Translations under genes and position numbers: made by a program
Notes under the pieces: generated by a model
What the model was told of the DNA's origin: nothing
The model's database searches: none
The model's input: only the letters and a program-made list of their open reading frames with translations
Part shown: piece by piece, positions 33,981 to 46,105 of the stretch
Layout: every line of letters begins with the position of its first letter
Position numbering within the stretch: the first letter of the stretch is position 1
Source: Linanthus parryae
Taxonomy: Eukaryota; Streptophyta; Magnoliopsida; Ericales; Polemoniaceae
Reading direction: 5' to 3'
DNA length: 64,000 nucleotides
Assembly: GCA_023055425.1 (NCBI GenBank)
Contig: JALGPY010000012.1
Location: 12,769,922 to 12,833,921, forward strand

Positions 33981-35404
33981 TGTTGGAATAGATGCCCTAG
34001 AGGCAATCTAGTTTAGTATGAATTTATTTTGGCCAGAACATTCATTGTATTATTTATTGGATATTTAATATAATGAAGTCCTTAGATTTACAATTGTGTT
34101 ATTTATCTTAAATATCCCTAGTCTGGTATAATGCTGAATAGGACAATCATCTATAGACTAGTATGGGGTTGGATTGATATGGAGATATCATGATCCAACA
34201 CATGGGTGTGCATTAAGGGTAATGGTGCACCGGATTGACCCATCTCCGAGAAGGCTACATACACTTTATGTTGAGTCACAAGTGCTTCTCATGGTGAAAT
34301 GGTATTGTCATCCTTAGACTTGAAGTCGCTAGATATTTTACTTTTGGATTATTGTGATTTTGGTAGCGTTAAACGCTACACCGTAACTGGGTAGTTATAA
34401 AGGCGTGTATCAGATACAATAAGATGCAAGCTTAGAGATCGTAGTGGACGTAGATAGAATTTTTCCCTCCCACATAGCGCGAGCAAATATCCTAGGCCAC
34501 TCGAGGGATAGTGCTTATAGAATTTCTGGCCAGACTCAAATAAATCAATATAGGATATTGATGTTATTTGCACGAATAAGGCTATTCCCATGGATTGAGA
34601 AACTATGGATTGGATATACGAGTGTGACTTGTATGGCTCGTGTCCAATCCGGATATAGAGACAAAGGGATGAGACAATTACTTGTACAAGGTTTGTCGGA
34701 TGACTATTCTATTAGTTGGCTAGAATGGATGTTTTGCTAGAAACCGCTCCATATTAGCAAATTGTTGCTACCAACTAGATAGAACCTATGGGGTCACACG
34801 CTATATAGAGTTGAACTAGATTTGGAATTCTATTAATAGGATTAATTAATTAGAAGGATCACTTTGCAACACCTTGCAAACTTAGTAGGACTAATTTGCA
34901 AGAAAAGGACTAAACTGAATTCTAGTAGGACTAGAATAGGTCCTTTAGGTAGTTGGAAAGGATTTGTTGGACTATATAAAGGATGCTCCTTCCTTCCTTC
35001 CCACACTTATGAGCCTTTAGTTCATAACTTGAGTGGGAGAGAACAAAAGGAGAGAGAGCAAGAAAGCAAGAGGAGGCTAGCCCCCCTTGCCGCCGCCCCT
35101 TCCCGTCGGCCCAACAAGGAGGAAGCCACCTCCTTGTTGCCTCGTGTTGCGTGATTTCTTCTTCCTCTTCCTCCGTTCTAGGCTAGCACAAAGGAGAAGG
35201 AAGATCTAGATCTCAAATCTACGCGTGGATCAACTATAGAGAACGTGATACAATTCACATTACAAGTCATCATAGGAGAAACCCTAAGGTGTGTTACTTG
35301 ATTTCTTCCCTTACCATCGTTATGTCTCTTGTCATGTGATCCTTGGAGGGTATTGCATGGATAAAATTTGTTTTTCCGCTGCGATCCATGATCAAAACCC
35401 TACA
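33981..35404 (+). repeat. 3' LTR of element A1
   Basis: Preceded by the polypurine tract AAGTGGGAGAA and followed by the target duplication GACTT. Collinear with the 5' LTR, with a few percent differences, including AAATTGTATT-type changes in the first 100 bp. Confidence 0.95.
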
Positions 35405-35409
35405 GACTT

Positions 35410-36098
35410 GTCCTTTTAGAAGAAGAGACCGTCACATGATGAGGAATACTTTTCCAGTTCAACTCAAAGGACAAGGTAGACAGATTTGGGTTCCTAAAGG
35501 TGGTAGACCACCCAACATGGTTGACCCTGAATATGAATCTAAATTCCACACTTGGTCTAAGAGCTGGGTAAGGTAGTGAATGGTGTTTGCAGGTCGTCAC
35601 CAAGACCAAAGAACATAATTTTTTATGGACAGTGGTTGCTCAAGACACATGAGTGGAAAGAGATCTCTATTCTCAGAATTGAAAGAGAAATCTGAAGGTT
35701 CAATCACACTTAGTAACAAAGGCAAATGCAGCATTCTAGGTATTGGTAAAGTTTGTACAGATTCTGAAAATTCTATTTCTGATGTGTATCTTGTTGATGT
35801 TTTGAAGTTTTGAAGTTTAACTTGCTTAGTGTACCTCAGCTTTGTGATAATGGTAATAAGGTTATCTTTGAAAAAGAGAAATGTGTGGTTCAGGATGAGA
35901 ATCTGGCAAATGAATCCTCACCGCCTCTAGGTCAAACAATGTCTATACTTTTCAAACTAACAGAGTTGCAGGAGAAAACTTGAAGTGTCTCAAGGCCTTT
36001 AAAGAAGATTCAAAGCTCTGGCACAGCAAGTTGGGACACATTAGTTTGCATACCTTGAACAAGCTAGTTTCCAAGAACCTAGTAAGAGGTCTACCCTC
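35410..36098 (+). pseudogene. Element B gag end and protease
   Basis: This continues the B zinc knuckle after A1. The protease follows: the motif MDSGCSRHMSG at 35625-35660 keeps the catalytic Asp-Ser-Gly, then LSNKGKCSILGIGK and DVYLVDVLKF. A frameshift at about 35810 leads into FNLLSVPQLCD-like pre-integrase sequence and LNKLVSKNLVRGLPS, where element C is inserted. Confidence 0.8.
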
Positions 36099-36392
36099 TG
36101 TTGAGTGTGAAGACTGTTTTGTAACCTAGTCTAAATTAGAGGGGGCTTACAAGAAATTCATGTATTACTATCTCTTTATATATTGACCTAGCTCTAGGGT
36201 TAGGGTATCACATCACATCACAGAGAGAGGCTGAGAGATCTTTTGTACTTTTCATCCGTTCATCATAGTGAAGTGGGTGTGGACCGTGGATGTAGCCAAT
36301 TTGGTGAACCACGTAAATCGTCGTGTTCTTGTTCGTTTAATTTCGTTTTGCTTTTCGTTGCGTTGTTAAATCACTCCAAGTCGATCCTAACA
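36099..36392 (+). repeat. 5' LTR of element C
   Basis: It starts TGTTGAGTGTGAAG and ends GATCCTAACA. A TATATATT-like box lies near 36175, and CACATCACATCACAG follows at about 36210. Confidence 0.95.
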
Positions 36393-36969
36393 ACAGGTAT
36401 CAGAGCCACGTCAAAAATAGTGCAGAGAATTGAAAATTTGTTTTCGCAGTCGGGCAAAAATAGTGGCGGCAGCAGTGTGCCTGATTGCGCAAGAAGAAGT
36501 TTAATTCTTTCGGCGGAAAGGAGAACAGAGGTAACTCTCAACAGTTATTGATCTATTTTTTTTAATATTAAATTGATTTGGTTGGGTGACTTTTCGCCAA
36601 GTGGATTTGTTCTTGCGTGTTGGGGAAGAGGACGAAACCTGGCTTGGTTGTTGTTCCTCACCACCGACCAGAAGTAAAGAAACTTGTGCTTGTGTGCACG
36701 TGAGGAACAAAACACATACCGTAGGTCACAGGTGTGTGCTTGTGGCTGTTGGGATAGGCTACTGCTCACAGGAGAAGTTATTTGGTGCTTCTCGCACGCA
36801 GTGCTGCTGTGTCTTGATCACGCGTGTTTGGTCCGAATTTTTTTTGGACGTTTCTTAGCGCTTTGGAATCTGGCTGACTTGAAACAGGAGCAAACTTGGG
36901 GTTTTTGGACGTTCCGGATTTGTTGGTCAGATCAGATTGTTGAGATTCTGCACAGTTTGAGTGGGAGTG
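36393..36969 (+). other. Element C untranslated leader
   Basis: This is leader between LTR and gag start. It contains several short overlapping open frames with no domain. The gag start is placed at the ATG at 36970 because Tork-type Gag begins a few codons before KFDGTNF. Confidence 0.6.
36396..36407 (+). promoter_or_regulatory. Primer binding site of element C
   Basis: GGTATCAGAGCC starts 3 bp after the 5' LTR and matches the initiator-tRNA-type copia PBS. Confidence 0.85.
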
Positions 36970-37764
36970 ATGGCGGACGACGGAAGATTCAAGATTGAGA
37001 AATTCGACGGGACGAATTTCAGCCTATGGAAGATGCAGATAGAAGACTATTTGTATCAGAAAGACTTGTACTTGCCGTTGGACGGATTTGAGAAGAAACC
37101 AAGCGAAATTAAAGACGAACAGTGGAAGATTCTTGACAGAAAAGCTCTTGGACTTGTGAGATTGAGTCTCGCATCGTCAGTTCCGTTCCATGTGTCGAAA
37201 CAAACGACGACGAAGGGTTTGATGGCTGCTCTCTCACAGATGTATGAGAAACCTTCAGCAGCGAACAAGGTGTTTCTCATGCAAAAGCTCTTTGACATGA
37301 GGATGGCCGAGAGTGGTAATGTTTCCCAGTACTTGAACGAGTTGAACATCGTCATAAGCCAGTTAGAATTCGTCGGGATTACATGCTTTGATGATAAGAT
37401 AAAGGCACTGTTGGTTCTGTTCGGGTTACCCAAGAGTTGGGGTGGCGTAGTGACTGCTTTGAGCAATTCTGGTGGAAAAGACAAGCTAGGGTACGACAAC
37501 GTGGTGAGCACAGTACTCGGTGAAGAGATGCGCAGGAAGAGAAGTGGATCTAGCAAATCCTCTGATGGTGCACTATATGTTGAGCAGAGAGGGAGATCAG
37601 CAGACAGGAAGAACATAAACAAGGGTCGAGGTCGATCTAAGACAAAGTCAAAGTGGAAGAAAAAGGACATTAAGGACATCGAGTGCTACAACTGCGGTGA
37701 AAGGGGACATTGCAAGGGAGTGCAAGAATCCGAGCAAGAAGAAGTCAGACAACCACAAAGGTAA
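36970..37764 (+). pseudogene. Element C gag, near-intact with late frameshift
   Basis: It encodes MADDGRFKIEKFDGTNFSLW, the UBN2/DUF4219-type capsid region with LMQKLFDMRMAESGNV and YLNELN, then a basic linker and the start of a CCHC knuckle (CYNCGERGH). In this frame the knuckle is lost (HCKGVQESE). The correct continuation IARECKNP is in the next frame from about 37706, so a small indel broke the gag-pol frame. Up to residue about 245 it looks intact. Confidence 0.9.
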
Positions 37765-40700
37765 TGATTCTATTAATATTTCTGAAAGTGATCCGGAAAC
37801 ATTAATATTATATGTATCCTCAAAGGAGGATGTGTGGGTGGTCGATTCTGGTGCTTCGTTCCATGCGACAGGTAAAAAGGATATTCTTCATAATTACGTG
37901 CAGGGTGACTTTGGGAAGGTGTATCTCGGAGACGATGAGGCATGTAAGATTGTTGGGAAGGTAGAAATCCAGCTGAACTTGGATAATGGAACAGCTTTGT
38001 AGTTGACTGATGTCAAACATGTCCCGATGTTGAAGAGGAATCTCATCTCAGTAGGCCAGCTTGCAGCATCAGGTTGCAAAACTACTTTTGGAGTTGATTC
38101 CTGGAAAGTAACAAGAGGATCTATGGTGATCGCACATGGTAAGAAGGAGGTTACCTTGTATGTGACTTCAGGAACGGACTGTACCATAGTTGTCGCGTCT
38201 TCTGATATTGGCGCAAGTACCTGGCACCACAGGCTAGGACACATGAGTGAGAAGGGCATGCAGATAATGCTCAAAACATGCAAGCTCAAAGGTCTGAAGG
38301 AACTTGATTTGGAGTTTTGCGAGGATTGTGTCTACGGGAAGCAGAAGAGATTAAGCTTCACCAAAGTTAGCCGCGGTAGAAAGCTCAACAGGTTGGAGTT
38401 AGTGTATACAGATGTATGGAGTCCAGCGAATGTAGCTTCTAATGGAGGTGAGTCTTACTTTGTTACTTTTATTGATGATGCCACTAGAAAACTATGGGTT
38501 TACTTCTTGAAGTACAAATCAGATGTGTTTGATGTGTTTAAGAAGTGGAAGGCTACTGCTGAGAACGAGACATGTCAGAAACTTATGTGTTTGAGATTTG
38601 ACAATGGTGGCGAGTATTGCAGCAATGAGTTTGAGGAGTTATGCGCTGAGAACGGCATCAAGAGACAGAAGAAAATTCCAAACAAGCCTGGACAGAATGG
38701 AGTTGCAGAGCGCATGAATAGAACACTCACAGAGCGTGCAAGGTGCATGAGGATACACGCTGGATTGCCTAAGTCATTTTGGGCTGAGGCAGTGAATACA
38801 ACTACTTACTTAATCAACAGAGGTCCATCGACAGCACTAGATTTTGGATTTCCTGAGGAAGCTTGAATAGGAAAACAGGTATGTTTGTCGCATTTGGGAA
38901 CATTTGGATGTACCGCTTATGTTCATGTTGATGCAGAACAGAGGTCCATGTTAGATCCTAAATCGAAGAAGTGCGCGTTTATCGTATATGGCATTAACAG
39001 TTTTGGCTATCGATTTTTGGATTTCGATAATTACAAAGTTGTTAGAAGTATGGATGTGGTATTTAACGAGTCAGTTATGTACAAGGATTGGAAACAGGGA
39101 CAGGTTTCAGAAGAGAAGGAAACAGTAGAGCTTGAGATTGGAGATGTCCAGCCACAAGTTGAAGCCCCTGCTCCAGTACAAAGTTCAGAAGTTGAAGCAG
39201 TCACTCCAACACGAAGAGTTTCAGGAATGTCGACTAAAGGTCAGACTCCAGCTCGTTATTTATCATCATTTTCATATCTTTTGCTCACAGATAGTGGTGA
39301 ACCCGAGAGCTTCAAGGAAGCAGTTCAGAGTGAAGCCAGAGTCAAGTGGGAGCATGCAATGAATGATGAGATGCAGTCTCTCTACTCAAATAAGACATGG
39401 GATCTTGTGGAGTTTCCCCGAGGGAAGAAGGCTTTGCATAACAAGTGGGTTTACAGACTTAAGGAGGAGCATGATGGATCAACGAGGTACAAGGCTAGAC
39501 TGGTGGTGAAAGGATTTCAGCAGAAAGTAGGCGTAGACTTCACTGAAATCTTCTCTCCAGTTGTGAAGATTTCCACCATCCGCACAGTACTTAGCATTGT
39601 GGCAGTTGAATATTTGCACCTTGAGCAGCTAGATGTCAAGACAACCTTTCTACACGGGGATTTAGAAGAAGACATCTACATGGTACAGCCACAAGGGTAC
39701 AAAGCAGCAGGTAAAGAGAATATGATGTGCAAACTAAGGAAGAGTTTGTATGGCTTGAAGCAGGCACCGAGGCAGTGGTACAAGAAGTTTGATAACTTCA
39801 TGTCTAGGCAAGGATACAAGAAGTGTCACGGGTATCACTTTTTCTACTTCAAGAGGTTCAAGAATTCTTACATCATTCTCTTGTTATATGTTGATGATAT
39901 GCTTGTTGCAGGATCAAGCATGGGGGAAACTCAGAAGCTGAAAGAGAGCTTATCTAAGGAGTTCTCAATGAAGGATTTGGGACCTGCAAAGCAAATCCTT
40001 GGCATGAGAATCAACAGGGATAGAATTGGCAAGAAGCTAGTTTTGTCACAAGCTGATTATGTTCGAAAAGTCTTGAATAGGTTTAACATGCATGATGCTA
40101 AACCAGTGAGTACTCCGTTGGCGAGTCACTTCAAACTTTCGAAAGACCAGAGTCCAGCTACAATTGAGGAGAAGAACCACATGGCTAAAGTTCCTTATGC
40201 ATCTGCTCTGGGAAGCTTGATGTATGCTATGGTGTGCACACGTCCATATATTGCCCAAGCAGTGGGAGTTGTTAGCAGATTCATGAGAGATCCCGGTAAG
40301 GAGCATTGGAGAGCTGTGAAGTGGATTTTCAGGTATCTGAGAGGTACAAAGGATGTAGCTTTGTGCTATGGAGGGTCAGAGATCAGTTTGAAAGGGTATA
40401 TTGATTCAGACATGGCTGGTGATGTGGACATAAGAAAGAGCACTACAGGCTATGTGTTTACACTTGGCAATGGAGCAGTCAGTTGGGTTTCGAGGTTGCA
40501 GAAAATTGTTGCCCTATCTACTACTGAAGCCGAATATGTAGCAGCTACGGAAGCGTGCAAAGAGATGGTTTGGCTACAGAGTTTCTTGAGGGAACTTGGG
40601 AAGAAGCAGAGGAGTTGTAATTTGTATAGTGACAGTCAGAGTGCAATTCATCTGGTGAAGAATTCCACTTTTCATGCAAGGACCAAACACATTGACATCA

Positions 40701-40849
40701 GGTATCACTTCATTCATTCACTGTTGGAGAAGGATGTGATAAAATTGGAAAAGATCCACACGAGCCAGAATTCTGCGGATATGTTTACCAAGGTTTTGAC
40801 CTTGGAGAAGCTGAGAACATGCTCAGCTTCGGTTGGCCTAGTTGCATGA
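37697..40849 (+). pseudogene. Element C pol: protease, integrase, RT, RNase H
   Basis: One frame with only two stops, TAG at 38000-38002 and TGA at 38864-38866 (probably a former Trp). Protease VDSGASFHATGKK (about 37850). Integrase: HHRLGHMSEKGM zinc region, TDVWSP, RFDNGGEY and NGVAERMNRT supplying the D, D and E. RT: YKARLVVKGFQQ, LDVKTTFLHGDLEED, LLLYVDDML with YVDD intact at about 39886. RNase H: DSDMAGDVDIRKSTTGYVF, SRLQKIVALSTTEAEY, TKHIDIRYHFI. The uninterrupted block 38885-40849 covers the end of integrase, RT and RNase H (654 codons). Confidence 0.95.
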
Positions 40850-40936
40850 TGAGAGGCCAAGTCCACACTCATGGAGGAAGTTGAATTGAGGCTGGGAGAA
40901 GTACACTCAGAGTTAATCAGTCTTCAAGTGGGAGAT

Positions 40937-41230
40937 TGTTAAGTGTGAAGACTGTTTTGTAACCTAGTCTAAATTAGAGGGGGCTTACAAGCAATTCATG
41001 TATTACTATCTCTATATAAATTGACCTAGCTCTAGGGTTAGGGTGTCACATCACATCACAGAGAGAGGCTGACAGATCTTTTGTACTTTTCATTCGTTCA
41101 TCATAGTGAAGTGGGTGTGGACCGTGGATGTAGCCAATTTGGTGAACCAAGTAAATCGTCGTGTTCTTGTTCGTTTAATTTTGTTTCGCTTTTCTTTGCG
41201 TTGTTAAATCGCTCCGAGTCGATCCTAACA
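40937..41230 (+). repeat. 3' LTR of element C
   Basis: Preceded by the polypurine tract AAGTGGGAGAT and followed by the duplication CCCTC. It is the same length as the 5' copy. Confidence 0.95.
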
Positions 41231-41235
41231 CCCTC

Positions 41236-42030
41236 TATCAAAATCAAAGATGAAGAAGTATGCAAGGCATGTGCACAAGGCAAGCAAAGTAGAAGCTCAT
41301 TCAAACCAAAGAACTTTGTAAGTACTACTAGACCCATTGAATTACTGAATATGGATCTCTGTGGTCCTATGAGAACTCCTACTCCAAATGGTAAGAAGTA
41401 CATGCTTGTTATTGTAGATGATTTCTCTAGATATACTTGGGTTATGTTTCTTAGAGAAAAATCTGAAGCTCTCACTGAATTTTCAAAGCTTTGTAGAGAA
41501 CTTCAAAACTTGAAAAACCTACCTATTGCTTCAATCAGAAGTGATCATGGTAGAGAGTTTGATCAATTTGATTTTGATATATTATGTTCTAAGCATGGTA
41601 TCTCTCACAACTTTTTTGCTCCTAGAACTCCTCAACAAAATGGAGTTGTTTAAAGAAAGAACGGGACTCTTGATGACATGTCAAGAACAATTCTTCTGTA
41701 GAACAAATTGCCAAAGTACTATTGGGAAGAAGCTGTGAATACAGCAAACTATATTCTCAACAGGTGCTTGATCAATCCTATTTTGAAGAAGACCCCTTAT
41801 GATATGTTCAAAGGTAAAAAGCCACACATTTCTTACTTCAAACCTTTTGGTTGTACCTGCCTTGTTCAAAATAATGGTAAGGACAATCTTGGTAAGTTTG
41901 ATGCAAGAAGTGATGAAGGCATTTTTCTTGGTTATTCACAGACAAGCAAAGCCTATAGAATAAGAGAACCAAGCTTGTTCACGAAAGCATTCATGTCATA
42001 TTTGATGAAAGCGATGATGGTTCTTTGAGT
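41236..42030 (+). pseudogene. Element B integrase
   Basis: Copia integrase inserts element cDNA. Frame 41236-41652 gives CKACAQGKQSRSSF, NMDLCGPMRTPTPNG, IVDDFSRYTWVMFL, then RSDHGREFDQFDF and PRTPQQNGVV, so D, D and the region of the catalytic E are present before a TAA. In another frame PKYYWEEAVNTANYILNR and KTPYDMFKGKKPHISYFKPF follow. The start joins directly to the pre-insertion sequence ending at 36098. Confidence 0.85.
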
Positions 42031-42399
42031 GATGGTTTTGCATATCTTACTCTGAACAAGCATGATTCAGATACTGAAGAATAATCCTCAAAAGGTTCCA
42101 GGGAATTCTTACAGGAACAAAGAAGGCAGTTTCAAGGCCTTGAAAATAAGGTTTAAAGCCTTGAAGCAAAATCTCCAGAAAAGACAGCAGATCAAGCTAC
42201 CACTTCAAGTTATCAGATACTTGAAAAACAAATTGGAGAGCCCGAACCTTGGAAACCAAGGAATATATTTAAATATCTCTCATCTCATCCTGCTGATAAC
42301 ATTATTTCTGATCCAACCACTGGTACACAAAACAGATCACAGTTGAAAAATCTTTGTGCTTTTAATGCTTTTATCTCTCTTCTAGAACCTAAACCTCTG

Positions 42400-43135
42400 A
42401 AGGAAGCATTATAAGAAGCAGACTGGATCATAGCTATGCAAAGTGAATTCAATGAGTTTGAAAGGAACAAGGTTTGGAAATTAGTTCTTCCACCAAGAAA
42501 TCAATATGTTATTGGCACCAGATGGGTATTCAGAAACAAGTTATATGAGAATGGAAAGGTAATCAGGAACAAAGCTAGATTGGTAGCTCAAGGCTACAAT
42601 CAAGAAAAAGGTATTGACTATGAAGAATTTTTTTCTCCTGTTACCAGGTTAGAAGCAATTAATATTCTACTTGCATTTGCATCTCACAAGAACATGAAAC
42701 TCTTTCAAATGGATGTGAAGTGTGCTTTTTTAAATGGCTATTTGCAAGAAGAAGTTTATGTTGCTCAACCTTCAGGTTTTGAAAATGACAAGTTTCCAGA
42801 TCATGTTTATAAACTTGACAAGGCTCTTTATGGTTTGAAACAAGCTCCAAGGGCTTGGTATGAAAGATTGTCAAACTTTATACTGGAAAATGATTTCAAA
42901 AGAGGATTAGTAGACAAGAACCTTTCCATAGAGACTCGTGAGAAATAAATGCTTGTAGTTCAAAAGTATGTTGATGATATTCTGTTTGGAGCTACTAATG
43001 ATTCTCTTTGCAAGGAATTCTCAAGTCTTATGACCAGGGAATTTGAAATGACCTTGATGGGAGAATTGAACTTCTTTCTTGGACTTCAAATTCATCAGAT
43101 GTTGAAAGGCATATTCCCACACCAAAGCAAGTAAA
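42400..43135 (+). pseudogene. Element B reverse transcriptase
   Basis: The frame from 42436 shows [54 protein letters not shown] and [18 protein letters not shown]. After one TAA at 42946-42948 come YVDDILFGATN (catalytic YVDD intact at about 42967) and GELNFFLGLQIHQ, then a stop at 43132. The sequence style, including ILFGATN, fits SIRE-like elements. It is inactive because of the stops. Confidence 0.85.
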
Positions 43136-43663
43136 CAAGAGACCTGCTAAGCAAGTATAATATGTCTCAATCCAAAGAGATCATGACCCCCCATGAGTTC
43201 TACACTGCCTTTAGACAAAGATGAATCTGGATATAAAGTTCATAGAAAGAGTACATCAGGATTCTGCCAATTCCTTGGATCATCTTTAATCAGATGGCAT
43301 TCCAAGAAGCAAAACTCAGTTGCACTATCAACAGCAGAAGTTGAATACATAGCAGCTGGAGCCTGCTGTTCACAAGTGTTATGGATAGCGCAACAGATGA
43401 GAGACCTTGGATTTGATTTCAAAGATATACCTATCAAGTGTGACAACACAAGTGCAATATCAATTACAAAGAATCCATTTCAGCATTCGAAAACAAAGCA
43501 TATTGATGTTAAACATCACTTCATCAGAGATCATGCTGAAAAAGGGGATATTGTTCTTGAATTTGTTTCTACTAACATTCAATTTACAAATATATTCACT
43601 AAACCATTGTTAGATGAAAGATTCTCAGTCTTGAGATTGGAATTGGGCATGCTAAATGAATAA
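43136..43663 (+). pseudogene. Element B RNase H with upstream deletion
   Basis: After LLSKYNMSQSK and a frameshift, the sequence jumps from DKDESG directly to HRKSTSGFCQFLGSSL near 43235. About 100 residues of the RT-RNase H connection that related elements have are deleted. RNase H then reads HSKKQNSVALSTAEVEYIAA, KCDNTSAISITKNP and SKTKHIDVKHHFIRDH, ending at a stop at 43661. Confidence 0.8.
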
Positions 43664-44112
43664 GCATTGGTTTAGGGGGGAGAATCAGGTAAGTACAAGG
43701 TATGTATTATGTGTTTCAAAGGTGTGAACTGATTTTCAAAGCTTTGAGTATATGAGCTTTAACCATACAATTTTTCAAGGCCTTGAAATCCATTCCAAAG
43801 CCTTGAAAATAAGACCGTATGCTAGATAGTCAATAGTTTTGGATCTTTAAATGTTGGGTATTATCTTTGTAGATTATTACTCAATACTTCCCCTCAATTT
43901 TCAAATACCCCTTTTCAGCCAAAATAGTATTAAATCATTTACTTCCAATGACACACACAATTTTGAATCTTTTTGATTCAGCATATCTTCAAAGATTAGA
44001 AAGAATATTTAGTTTCATTTTCAAACTAAAACTGTTTACTATTTATCTTCTTCTTTCTTTCTTTCTTTCCTTCGTATCTTTCCTACCTATCTCTTATTCT
44101 TCCCAAATCCTA
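43664..44112 (+). other. Element B spacer between pol and post-pol ORF
   Basis: Noncoding. It contains a GGGGGG-like purine tract near 43672 and a perfect copy of the 16-bp palindrome TTTCAAGGCCTTGAAA at 43773-43788. Confidence 0.6.
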
Positions 44113-45835
44113 ATGAGCACTAGAAGAGCCTCAGGGCTGGTACAGAGAAGAAAAGAAAGGCCATTGTGAAAGAGTTTCAGACCATTAGAGGAGATTAAAG
44201 TTCAAAGACTCCTACTGCAGATGGCATGGCACCTCTTCCTCCCAAGAAGAAGTCTAAGAAAGATCAGACACCACTCTCCAGCAAAAAGAAGAAGACAGTG
44301 GAGTCTGCTCAAGAAAAACAGAAAGGGGTTCAGATTGGTAGCCCTAAGAAGGTAAAGAAGAAGGTTGAAAAAGCAGACAAGGGAAAAGGAAAAGTGACAA
44401 AGGGTGAACCAGAGGAGAACATTGAGAAGGCACTACAGATCTATTTAGAGAAGAAGAAATCCACTGGTTAGAAATCATCCCTTGATAACAAATGGTTCAT
44501 TACTCATGTTGCTAGAGGTCAATGGCTAGATGGATTTGCTTCTAGATCAATTGCATTCTGTAGTATGATCAGTGTTTCTATGTTGAATTTTATGAATCTG
44601 AAGTGCCTTAAAATTTTGAGGAAAAGCTCTCTTTGGTATGTTCTAAACCCTCCAGAGATAGCCTACCCCAGACTCACCAGATTCTTTTTACCTAAACATG
44701 AACCAACTCAAGAAATCTGTGAATCTGGTGATTCAGACCATAGTTTCCGGCATTGAAATGGAACTTGATCACTCTGAGTTTGCTAATGTTCTAGGTTTTC
44801 CAAAGAGGTATGAACGAGTAATTACCCTCCTAAGAGTGATTCACTAAAATTGGTTAAAGAAGAGTTCTTTCTACCTAATACCCCTACTACATCCAAGCAG
44901 TTTAACACACTTTGTGCTAACTTTTGAAGCCAAAGTCTTGTTTACAATCTTGATGAGATGTGTGATACCAAGGGAACACTCAAAGGAGCTGATGAGAGAA
45001 AGGGTGCTGTACTTAATGTGTTTGGTTATGCATGGTTATGAGACTGATCTTCCAAAACTTGTGATGGAACACATGCTTCATAGCCAAACCAATCAGAGAA
45101 AACTCCCCTTGCCATATGCCAATCTGCTCACCTCATTCTTTCAACACCTTGAAATTCAAACTGATAGGGAAGAGACTATCACTACTGGGTTTGGTATGCT
45201 TGATGAGATAGCATTTGAGAAGGTTGGTGTGGTGAAACTAGTGCTAAGACGTGCAAGCTGTACTCAGATTTGACATAAGAAGAATTGAGCTCCAAGAAGT
45301 TTCTCAAACCGAAGACCTTGACCCCTACTTTGAGTCAAACCTCTCAGCCTCAAGATATCTCCTTCGTCCTTCAAAAACTTTATGGACTTGATATGGACAT
45401 GAACTGAAGGAGAATAAACATGAGTGTGGAACTGAGTTCAAGAAAGTAAAGTACATGGTTGAAAACATCTTCTAGAGCATGATTGTGTTTGATGTGCCTG
45501 AAGAAGTCTCTCAAGCTGCAGAAGAGAGAAAAAAGGATGATCCAGCCAAGGATATGCTCAGCGAATACTCAACCCAGGGTGAGACTGATAGGGTGAAGTA
45601 CAAAGGAAAGAAAGTGGTTGAGGAACCAGCTGATGAAGATCAAGAAGAAGAAGTTGACAGTCCATATTCAGGAGCACTGCTTAAGGATCTCAAGAAGAAG
45701 AAATCCAAGAAAACAGCCACTCCAGAAACTGTGACTGCTGCTGATTTGTTTGAAGAAGAAGGTGAAGTTGGTGTTAATGTCGCTCAGGAAGAAGAACATA
45801 TTGATGATGAGGATGAACGAAACAGACATGAATAA
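44113..45835 (+). pseudogene. Element B extra ORF after pol (SIRE env-like position)
   Basis: SIRE/Maximus-type copia elements carry an additional ORF in the position of a retroviral env gene; its role is unproven. Here ATG at 44113 begins MSTRRASGLVQRRKERP. In shifted frames follow a Lys-rich stretch (44226-44471), WFITHVARGQWLDGF and RSIAFCSMISVSMLNF (plant retrotransposon-protein-like core), IAYPRLTRFFLP, and a Glu/Lys-rich C-terminal part (45479-45835) rich in KKKSKK and EEEGE runs. Many stops and frameshifts are present. I see no signal peptide or clear membrane segment, so envelope function is not supported by this copy. Confidence 0.65.
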
Positions 45836-46105
45836 GATGCGGAGCAGCAAAGATATGGAGACCCAACCCCTTAAATCTTGCCTACACTTTCTTTCCTTTT
45901 TAATGCCTTGAAATCCTTTTCAAAGTCTTGAAAATTCTGTCTTCTTAAAACGGTATTTAAATTTCTTCCCAAAACTCTCATCAACATTTTCTCATTCGTT
46001 TTTGATGAAAGTGCTATGATTTACTATACTATGTGGTAATGATTATTTTTTGCAGACATATAGCACCAAACAGGTTGTGGTTTTGTCTTTCATCAAGGGA
46101 GAGAT

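Larger units (their letters stand above)
27003..35404 (+). mobile_element. Element A1: Angela/BARE-like Ty1/copia, full length, nested in B
   Basis: Two collinear LTRs of about 1424 bp (27003-28426 and 33981-35404) start TGTTGGAATAGATGCCCTAG, like Angela/BARE LTRs. The flanking 5-bp duplication GACTT is at 26998-27002 and 35405-35409. Order inside: PBS, a long GC-rich leader, gag, protease, integrase, RT, RNase H, polypurine tract. The LTRs differ by a few percent by eye. It is structurally complete but has no coding capacity: gag is frameshifted, and pol keeps one frame from 31417 with six stops. Confidence 0.95.
36099..41230 (+). mobile_element. Element C: Tork/Tnt1-like Ty1/copia, nearly intact, nested in B
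   Basis: It is 5132 bp long, with LTRs of 294 bp (36099-36392, 40937-41230) and a 5-bp target duplication CCCTC at 36094-36098 and 41231-41235. Gag and pol are complete in order. Damage is limited to one frameshift in the gag zinc knuckle and two stops in pol. The LTRs differ at about 14 positions by eye. It is the best-preserved element in the window. Confidence 0.95.

Noticed and set aside
37056..37679. 207-codon minus-strand open frame opposite element C gag
   Set aside because: It is the mirror of the recognised Gag frame and has no domain of its own.
44113..45835. Calling the post-pol ORF of element B a viral envelope gene
   Set aside because: No signal peptide or membrane segment is visible in this copy; only its position is env-like.
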